Source: Chloroflexota bacterium
GTDB taxonomy: Bacteria; Chloroflexota; Limnocylindria; Limnocylindrales; CSP1-4
DNA length: 39,664 nt
Assembly: GCA_021813655.1 (NCBI GenBank)
Contig: JAKAJU010000089.1
Location: forward strand, 1 to 39,664
Direction: 5' to 3'
Part shown: piece by piece, positions 28,112 through 35,325 of the stretch
Position numbering within the stretch: the stretch's first letter is position 1
How the letters are laid out: each line of letters starts with the position of its first letter
Translations under genes and position numbers: made by a program
Notes under the pieces: generated by a model
What the model was told of the DNA's origin: nothing
The model's database searches: none
Seen by the model: only the letters and a program-made list of their open reading frames with translations

Positions 28112-29754
28112 TGATCGACCGACCCGTCGTCCTCTACGACACGACCCTTCGCGACGGCACCCAGGGCGAGAACATCACGCTCTCGCTCGCCGACAAGCTG
28201 CGCGTCGCCCGGATGCTCGACGAGTACGGCATGCCGTTCATCGAGGGCGGCTGGCCCGGCTCCAACCCGAAGGACATCGAGTTCTTCACGGCCGCCAAGA
28301 CGATCACGTGGGAGCGGGCGAAGCTCGCCGCGTTCGGGTCCACGCGCCACCGGTCGAACCGCCCGGAGGCCGACCCAAACCTCCGCGAGCTCGTCGCCGC
28401 CGAGACGCCGGTCGTGACGATCTTCGGGAAGAGCTGGCTCCTCCACGTCACGAAGGTCCTCGGCGCGACAGCCGCCGAGAACCTCGACATGGTCGCCGAG
28501 TCGGTCGGCTTCGTCGTGAGCCACGGCCGCGAGTGCGTCTACGACGCCGAGCACTACTTCGACGGATACCGCGCGGACCCCGAGTACGCGCTCGCCACCC
28601 TCCGGGCCGCCCGGCAGGCCGGCGCGGGATCGCTCGTCCTCTGCGACACGAACGGCGGGACGCTGACCGACGATCTCGTGCGGATCGTCACCGAGACGCG
28701 CGCGGCGCTGGAGTCCGACCCGGGCGCGCCGGACGTCACCTGGGGGATCCACACGCACAACGACGCCGACCTCGCGGTCGCCAACTCCCTCGCGGCGGTC
28801 AGGGCGGGGGTCCGACACGTCCAGGCGACGATCAACGGGTACGGCGAGCGCTGCGGCAACGCGAACATGGTGAGCGTCCTCGCGAACCTCGCGCTCAAGA
28901 CGCCGCTCGCGCTCCTGCCGGCCGGCGGCGGGGACATGTCCGACCTCACGCACCTGTCACGGTCCGTGGCCGAGATCGCGAACGTGATGCCCGACGACTA
29001 CGCGCCGTACGTCGGGCGATCCGCGTTCGCCCACAAGGGCGGAGTGCACGGAGCGGCCGTGGCGAAGGTCGAGCGGAGCTACCAGCACGTGGATCCGTCG
29101 ACCGTCGGGAACGAGCGGCGCCTCATCGTCTCGGAGCTCGGCGGCAAGGCGAACACGCAGCTGCGCGCCGAGCAGCTCGGCCACCGGCTCGAGGGGGCCG
29201 TGGACGCGAAGACCCTCTCGCGCCTCATCAAGGAGCTCGAGGCGGAGGGCGCCTCGTTCGAGGGGGCGGAGGGCTCGTTCGAGCTGCTCGTCCGGCGCCA
29301 CCAGCCCGACTACGAGGCGCCGTTCCGGATCGTCGACTTCACGGTGCTCGTCGAGCAGCGCGACGGACGCGAGCAGCGGGCCGAGGCGACCGTCAAGGTC
29401 GAGGTCGCCGACGAGGTCCTCCACACGGCCGCCGACGGGAACGGCCCGGTCAACGCGCTCGACGCCGCGCTCCGCAAGGCGCTCGCCGCGTTCTACCCGG
29501 TCATCGACGGCGTCCGGCTCGTGGACTACAAGGTCCGGATCGTGGACGGTCGCTCGGCAACCGCGGCCCGGACGCGCGTGGTCATCGACTCGGCGGACGC
29601 CGATCGGGAGTGGTCCACGATGGGGAGCGACACGAACATCATCGGCGCCTCGGCGGCCGCGCTCGCCGACTCGCTCGAGTATGCGATCTGGAAGTCCGGC
29701 GCCGAGATCAGCCGCCGCGGCGAGCGCCACTTCACGACGGCACGCGAACGATGA
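28111..29754 (+). CDS. cimA: (R)-citramalate synthase
   Basis: LYDTTLRDGTQGENITLSLADKLRVARMLDEYGMPFIEGGWPGSNPKD; WGIHTHNDADLAVANSLAAVRAGVRHVQATINGYGERCGNANM. Confidence 0.92.
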   Translation: MIDRPVVLYDTTLRDGTQGENITLSLADKLRVARMLDEYGMPFIEGGWPGSNPKDIEFFTAAKTITWERAKLAAFGSTRHRSNRPEADPNLRELVAAETPVVTIFGKSWLLHVTKVLGATAAENLDMVAESVGFVVSHGRECVYDAEHYFDGYRADPEYALATLRAARQAGAGSLVLCDTNGGTLTDDLVRIVTETRAALESDPGAPDVTWGIHTHNDADLAVANSLAAVRAGVRHVQATINGYGERCGNANMVSVLANLALKTPLALLPAGGGDMSDLTHLSRSVAEIANVMPDDYAPYVGRSAFAHKGGVHGAAVAKVERSYQHVDPSTVGNERRLIVSELGGKANTQLRAEQLGHRLEGAVDAKTLSRLIKELEAEGASFEGAEGSFELLVRRHQPDYEAPFRIVDFTVLVEQRDGREQRAEATVKVEVADEVLHTAADGNGPVNALDAALRKALAAFYPVIDGVRLVDYKVRIVDGRSATAARTRVVIDSADADREWSTMGSDTNIIGASAAALADSLEYAIWKSGAEISRRGERHFTTARER

Positions 29755-30653
29755 GCGGGGCGGAAGCCCCGCGCGTCGCGTACTCCGGGGAGCCGGGCGC
29801 GTTCGCGGAGGACGCCGTCGTCGCGTTCTTCTTCGGGCCGCGGCCCGTGCCCGTCCCGGGGTTCCGGGAGGTCTTCGACGCCGTCCTGGCCGGTCGCGCC
29901 GGGGCAGACGCGCCCGATGCGGCGCCGATCATCGCCGGCGTCGTGCCGATCGAGAACCTCGTGAATGGGACAGTCCGCGAGAGCTACGACCTCCTTCTCG
30001 AGCACGATGTCGCGATCCGCGGCGAGGTCGTGGTCCCGGTCCAGCTGTGCCTCGCCGCGCTCCCGGGCGAGACGATCGAGACGATCGAGCGGGTCTACTC
30101 CCACATCCAGGCGCTCGGGCAGGCCGACCGCTTCCTCCGCCGACGATCGTGGCAGCTGCTCACCGTGTACAACACGTCGGCGGCCGGCCGGTCGATCGCC
30201 GATCGCGGCGAGCGCGCCGCCGCCGCGGTCCTCTCGCCGCGCGCGGCCGCCCTCGCGGGCCTGCACATCCTTGCGGACGGGATCCAGACCGTGCCGGACA
30301 ACCGGACGAAGTTCGTCGTCATCACCCGCCCGGACGCGGGCCTCTCGTCCGATCTGCTCCGTGTCCCGCCCGCCCGGCAGGCGGCCGCGCGCGGGACGAC
30401 GACCACGCTCGTCCTCGGCGTGCGCAACGAGCCGGGCACGCTCATGGCCTGTCTGGCGGTCCTCGCGGACGAGGGGATCAACATGCACAAGCTCGAGTCG
30501 CGGCCCAGCCTCAAGCGCGCCTGGGAGTACGTCTTCTGGGTGGACGTGGACGGCGACGCGGCGGCCCCGGCGATGGCGCGGGCGCTCGGGCGGCTCGCGG
30601 ACGTCACGTCCTTCCTGCGCGTCCTCGGCTCGTACCCGCGCGCCGACGCCTGA
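29751..30653 (+). CDS. pheA: Prephenate dehydratase with C-terminal ACT domain
   Basis: AYSGEPGAFAEDAV, VVPIENLVNGTVRESYDLL, DNRTKFVVI, ACT region with ESRPS; ATGA overlap with cimA. Confidence 0.92.
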   Translation: MSGAEAPRVAYSGEPGAFAEDAVVAFFFGPRPVPVPGFREVFDAVLAGRAGADAPDAAPIIAGVVPIENLVNGTVRESYDLLLEHDVAIRGEVVVPVQLCLAALPGETIETIERVYSHIQALGQADRFLRRRSWQLLTVYNTSAAGRSIADRGERAAAAVLSPRAAALAGLHILADGIQTVPDNRTKFVVITRPDAGLSSDLLRVPPARQAAARGTTTTLVLGVRNEPGTLMACLAVLADEGINMHKLESRPSLKRAWEYVFWVDVDGDAAAPAMARALGRLADVTSFLRVLGSYPRADA

Positions 30654-31330
30654 TGCCGGCGGGCCTGACGCCGGCGGCGCTCGGCCTCCTTTGCCTCGCG
30701 GCGATCGGGGCCATCGCCGACTGGGCCGTCGTCGCGGCGCGGGAGCGCGGCCGGCCGGCCCTTCCCGCCCGCGCACGCTGGCTGACGAAGCCGCTCCCGC
30801 TCGTCCTGCTCATCGGGGTCGCGCTGGTCCTGGAGCCACGCGACCCGGCGGTCAGGGCGTGGTTCGTCGCCGCGCTCGCCCTCTCCCTCGCCGGGGACGT
30901 GGCGCTCCTCTCCGAGCGTGGGTTCGTCCCCGGTCTCGTCGCGTTCCTCCTCGCGCACGTCGCCTACGCCGTGGGGTTCGTGGTCGGGGGGATCGCTCTC
31001 CCGGCGGTCGCGGCAGGCGTCGCCGGCATGCTCGCGTTCGACCTCGTCGTGGGGCGACGGCTCGTCGGGGCTCTCCGGGCCTCCGGCCGCGGCTCGCTCG
31101 AAGGCCCGGTCGTCGCCTACATCGCGGCGATCTCGGTGATGGTCGCCGCCGCGGTCGGGTCGCTCCTCGCCGCGGCGATCGTCGGCGCGGTCCTCTTCAC
31201 GGCGTCGGACATGCTCCTCGCCGAGGGCAGGTTCGTCCGTCCGGTGCGTCGCGGCGACCTCGCGGTCATGGTCCTCTATCACGCGGGACAGGGCCTGTTG
31301 GTGCTGTCGCTGGCCATCGGCGCTCGATAG
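30653..31330 (+). CDS. YhhN-family (lysoplasmalogenase-like) membrane protein
   Basis: Multiple TM helices with WLTKPLPLVLLIGVAL, LALSLAGDVALL, FTASDMLLA, LYHAGQGLLVLS, typical of YhhN/TMEM86; TGATG overlap with pheA. Confidence 0.82.
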   Translation: MPAGLTPAALGLLCLAAIGAIADWAVVAARERGRPALPARARWLTKPLPLVLLIGVALVLEPRDPAVRAWFVAALALSLAGDVALLSERGFVPGLVAFLLAHVAYAVGFVVGGIALPAVAAGVAGMLAFDLVVGRRLVGALRASGRGSLEGPVVAYIAAISVMVAAAVGSLLAAAIVGAVLFTASDMLLAEGRFVRPVRRGDLAVMVLYHAGQGLLVLSLAIGAR

Positions 31331-31386
31331 ACTCCACGGGTCGGGGCGCGTCCGCGGTCCTGCCCCTGGAGGCGAGGGAGGGTTCG

Positions 31387-34200
31387 ATGACCGCCGCATC
31401 CACGTCGCCCGCGCCCGACGGCGCACAGGGGGTCGCCCCGAGCGGACCCTCAGGTCCGGCCTGGCACACGCTCTCGATCGACGATGCACTCCTGCAGCAG
31501 GGGGTCGTCGCGGGTACCGGCCTGTCGACCGCGGAGGCCGCCAGCCGGCTGACGAAATTCGGGCCGAACAAGTTCGAGGAGGGGAAGCGGGAGCCGCGCT
31601 GGCGGGCGTTCCTCCGTCAGTACGCGGACCCGATGCAGATCGTCCTGCTCGTCGCCGGCATCATCTGCTTCCCGATCGGCGAGTCGCAAACGGGACGCCT
31701 GCTCATCATCCTGACCCTCGTCAACGCGTTCATGGGACTCAACCAGGAGGGGAAGGCCGCCAAGGCCGTCGCCGCACTCGCGGGGATGATGCTCGTCAAG
31801 GCGAAGGTTCTCCGCGATGGCCAGGTCGTGGAGGTCCCCGCGGACCAGATCGTCCCGGGCGACGTCGTGAACGTCGAGGCCGGGGACGTGGTCCCGGCCG
31901 ACGGCCGGATCATCCGGGCCGCGACGCTCGAGATCGACGAATCCGCGCTGACAGGCGAGAGCGTCCCGGCGTCGAAGGGCGTGGACCCGGTCGACAAGGC
32001 GGACACCCCGCTCGGCGACCGCGTGGACATGGCCTACATGAACACGAACGTCACGCGGGGCGCCGGCAGCCTCGTCGTCACGGCCACGGGGATGGCGACG
32101 GAGGTCGGCCACATCTCCGGGCTCCTCCAGGCCGAGAAGACCGAGGCCACGCCGCTGACGCGGCAGCTCAACAAGCTGACGAACCAGATCCTCGTCGTGG
32201 CCGGGCTCGCCCTCGCCGCCTCCATGCTGCTCGGGCTCGCGCGCGGTGAGGCGTGGGACGTGCTGTTCATCACCGCCGTCGCGTTCGCCGTCTCGGCGAT
32301 CCCGACGGGCCTGCCCGCGGTCGTCACGACGATCCTGTCCATGGGGACGCAGACCCTCGCGAAGGCCGGTGCGATCATGAAGCGCCTCCGCTCGGTGGAG
32401 ACGCTCGGATCCACCTCCGCGATCAACTCGGACAAGACGGGGACGCTGACCCTCAACCAGATGACCGCCGTGGAGATGACCATCGGCGGCCGACGCTACG
32501 CGATCAGCGGCACCGGCTACGGGACGACGGGCACGATCACGCGCACGGGCGGCCAGCCCGACGTGCCGCTCGACGAGTTCCTCCTGCCGATGGCCCTCTG
32601 CGCCGACGCGGTCGTGAAGAACGGCGAGCTCATCGGCGACCCCACCGAGGGAGCGCTCGTCGTCCTTGCCGCGAAAGGCGGGATCGACCCCACGCTCACG
32701 CGTCAGGAGTATCCGCGCGTCGCGGAGCTCCCGTTCGACGCCGCGTACAAGCTCATGGCCACGTTCCATCGGATGAAGGACGCGTCCGGCAAGGACGTGA
32801 TCCGATGCTTCGTGAAGGGCGCGCCGGACCAGCTGCTCGCGCGGGCGGCGGACGGTCTGAAGCCCGGCACCGGAGAGTGCATGCCGGTCGGGCAGTTCCG
32901 GCAGATGTTCCTCGACGAGAACCAGCGCCTCGGCGAGAAGGGCCTCCGCGTCATGTCAACGGCGCGGAAGGATTTCGAACCGGCGACCTTCGACCCGAAC
33001 GCCGACCTGCTCCCGCTCGTCGACGGCCTGACGCTCCTCGCGATGGTCGGGATCGTCGACCCGCCGCGCCCGGCCGCGAAGGCGTCGATCGCCACGGCGA
33101 AGGCCGCCGGCATCCAGGTCCGCATGATCACCGGCGACCATGCGGTCACCGCGCAGGCGATCGCCGCCGACCTCGGGATCGAGGGGCGGGCGATCACGGG
33201 GGCAGAGTTCGGCGCGATGGGCGACGAGGAGGCGATGCGCGAGATCGACGGGATCGGCGTCATCGCCCGCGTCACGCCGGAGCACAAGGTCCGTCTCGTC
33301 GACGTGCTGAAGATGAAGGGGCACATCGTCGCGATGACCGGCGACGGCGTGAACGACGCGCCGGCGCTCAAGAAGGCCGACATCGGCATCGCCATGGGGA
33401 TCACGGGGACGGAGGTGAGCAAGGAGGCCGCCGTCATGATCCTCACCGACGACGACTTCGCGACGATCGTCAAGGCCGTCGAGCTCGGACGAGGCCTCTA
33501 CGACAACCTCAAGAAGTACATCCGCGCGCAGATGGCCTGGCTGTTCGGGTTCATCTTCACGTTCCTGGGTTCGGCCATCCTCAACATCGCCGGCGGGATC
33601 CCGTTCTTCCCGCTCCAGACCCTGTGGATCAACTTCACGGTGGACGTCTTCCAGGCGATCGGCCTTGGGTACGGTAAGCCGGCCGAGGGCCTCATGAGGC
33701 GCAAGCCGCGCCCGGCGAACGCCGCGATCCTCCCGATGCGGCTCCTCCTCTGGCTCGCGTTCGCGGGGTTCGTCATGGGCGTCGGGGCGCTCGCGGTCAT
33801 CTCCTGGGCCACCACGGCGTTCCCGTCGGACAACGACGCCGTCGCCCGCACGATGGGCTTCACCACCTTCGCGATCTCGAACCTCGCGTTCTCCTGGGCG
33901 ACGAAGGACGAGACGAAGTCCGTCTTCAGCGCCGAGGTCATGCAGGACCGCGCGTTCGTCGTCGCCTCGCTCCTGTCGATCGCCTCGATCTTCCTCGCCG
34001 TCACCCTCAACGTCTTCCAGAACTTCCTCGACACGACGGCGCTCACATCCGACCAGTGGTTCATCTGCATCGGGGTCGGCCTGCTCGTCCTCGTCGTCTC
34101 CGAGATCCGGAAGCTCGTCTGGAGGGCACCGCTCGACGACGAGCCCGAGACCGTGACCGATGCCCCTGCGGCCGCGGCTCCCGCCACACCCGCCGCCTGA
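31387..34200 (+). CDS. P-type cation-transporting ATPase (P2-like), copy 1
   Basis: DKTGTLT phosphorylation motif (INSDKTGTLTLNQM), TGES, MTGDGVNDAPALKKADIGIAMG; TM4 reads IPTGLP. Confidence 0.95.
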   Translation: MTAASTSPAPDGAQGVAPSGPSGPAWHTLSIDDALLQQGVVAGTGLSTAEAASRLTKFGPNKFEEGKREPRWRAFLRQYADPMQIVLLVAGIICFPIGESQTGRLLIILTLVNAFMGLNQEGKAAKAVAALAGMMLVKAKVLRDGQVVEVPADQIVPGDVVNVEAGDVVPADGRIIRAATLEIDESALTGESVPASKGVDPVDKADTPLGDRVDMAYMNTNVTRGAGSLVVTATGMATEVGHISGLLQAEKTEATPLTRQLNKLTNQILVVAGLALAASMLLGLARGEAWDVLFITAVAFAVSAIPTGLPAVVTTILSMGTQTLAKAGAIMKRLRSVETLGSTSAINSDKTGTLTLNQMTAVEMTIGGRRYAISGTGYGTTGTITRTGGQPDVPLDEFLLPMALCADAVVKNGELIGDPTEGALVVLAAKGGIDPTLTRQEYPRVAELPFDAAYKLMATFHRMKDASGKDVIRCFVKGAPDQLLARAADGLKPGTGECMPVGQFRQMFLDENQRLGEKGLRVMSTARKDFEPATFDPNADLLPLVDGLTLLAMVGIVDPPRPAAKASIATAKAAGIQVRMITGDHAVTAQAIAADLGIEGRAITGAEFGAMGDEEAMREIDGIGVIARVTPEHKVRLVDVLKMKGHIVAMTGDGVNDAPALKKADIGIAMGITGTEVSKEAAVMILTDDDFATIVKAVELGRGLYDNLKKYIRAQMAWLFGFIFTFLGSAILNIAGGIPFFPLQTLWINFTVDVFQAIGLGYGKPAEGLMRRKPRPANAAILPMRLLLWLAFAGFVMGVGALAVISWATTAFPSDNDAVARTMGFTTFAISNLAFSWATKDETKSVFSAEVMQDRAFVVASLLSIASIFLAVTLNVFQNFLDTTALTSDQWFICIGVGLLVLVVSEIRKLVWRAPLDDEPETVTDAPAAAAPATPAA

Positions 34201-34219
34201 GGGCGACCGCGACGGACCA

Positions 34220-34252
34220 GCGGCGGGCCCGGCCCCGGGCCGGGCCCGCCGC
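34220..34252 (+). repeat. Perfect 15-bp-arm inverted repeat with 3-nt loop between the first P-type ATPase and ppk2
   Basis: GCGGCGGGCCCGGCC-ccg-GGCCGGGCCCGCCGC; all-G/C stem, no T tract. Confidence 0.9.
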
Positions 34253-34285
34253 ACCGACGACACGGAACCGGAAGAAGGGACGCAC

Positions 34286-35299
34286 ATGCCGGACGTCGAG
34301 ATCACCCCGAAGCGCATCGCAGGATTCATCGAGCCGTTCCGGGTCGAGCCCGGACGGAAGGTCCGCCTCCCGCGGGACTTCGATCCCGCCGACACGCGAG
34401 AGGTGAGCAAGGCGGACGCGAAGGCGATCCTCCAGGCCGGCGTCGAGAGGCTCGCCGAGTACCAGGACCGGCTCGCGGCCCAGGACACCTACGGCGTCGT
34501 CGTCGTCTTGCAGGCCATGGACGCCGCCGGCAAGGACGGGACGATCAAGCACGTGATGAGCGGGGTGAACCCGCAGGGGGTCTCGGTCAACAGCTTCAAG
34601 GTCCCGTCCGTCGAGGAGCTGGACCACGACTACCTCTGGCGCTACCAGAAGGCGCTGCCGGAGCGCGGTCGGATCGGGATCTTCAACCGGAGCCACTACG
34701 AGGAGGTCCTCGTCGTCCGGGTCCACCCACAGATCCTCGCCGGCCAGAAGCTGCCGGCGAAGATGAAGGGTCGCGGCGTCTGGCAGCGCCGCTATCGCGA
34801 GATCAACGACTGGGAGCGCTACCTCACGGACCAGGGATTCATCTTCGTGAAGATCTTCCTCAACGTGAGCAAGGAAGAGCAGCGCCGCCGGTTCCTCGCC
34901 CGCATCGACATGCCCGAGAAGAACTGGAAGGTCTCGTCCGCCGACGCGAAGGAGCGAGCGTTCTGGGACGACTACCAGAAGGCCTTCTCCGACGTCCTCT
35001 CGAACACGAGCACCGAATGGGCGCCGTGGTGGGTGATCCCCGCCGACGACAAGCCCTTCGCGCGCGTGGCGGCCGCCGCCGTCATCGCCAACGCCCTTAT
35101 CGAGATCGATCCGCGCTACCCGACGGTGAGCCCGGAGCAGCTCGCCGACCTCCAGGCGACGAAGGACGCGCTCGAGGCCGAGGCGCCCGCGGGCGCCGCT
35201 CCCGACCCGATCGAAGCCGAGATCCTGGCGAAGGCGAGCAAGGCCGGGAAGGCCGGCGGCGTGGGGAAGGCGAAGAAGGGCAAAGGGAAGAAGGGCTGA
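34286..35299 (+). CDS. ppk2: Polyphosphate kinase 2 family protein
   Basis: VVVVLQAMDAAGKDGTIKHVMSGVNPQGVSVNSFK (Walker A), IGIFNRSHYEEVLVVRVHP, Lys-rich C-terminal tail. Confidence 0.93.
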   Translation: MPDVEITPKRIAGFIEPFRVEPGRKVRLPRDFDPADTREVSKADAKAILQAGVERLAEYQDRLAAQDTYGVVVVLQAMDAAGKDGTIKHVMSGVNPQGVSVNSFKVPSVEELDHDYLWRYQKALPERGRIGIFNRSHYEEVLVVRVHPQILAGQKLPAKMKGRGVWQRRYREINDWERYLTDQGFIFVKIFLNVSKEEQRRRFLARIDMPEKNWKVSSADAKERAFWDDYQKAFSDVLSNTSTEWAPWWVIPADDKPFARVAAAAVIANALIEIDPRYPTVSPEQLADLQATKDALEAEAPAGAAPDPIEAEILAKASKAGKAGGVGKAKKGKGKKG

Positions 35300-35325
35300 C
35301 CGGCACCTCGAAGGAGGCGAAGGCC

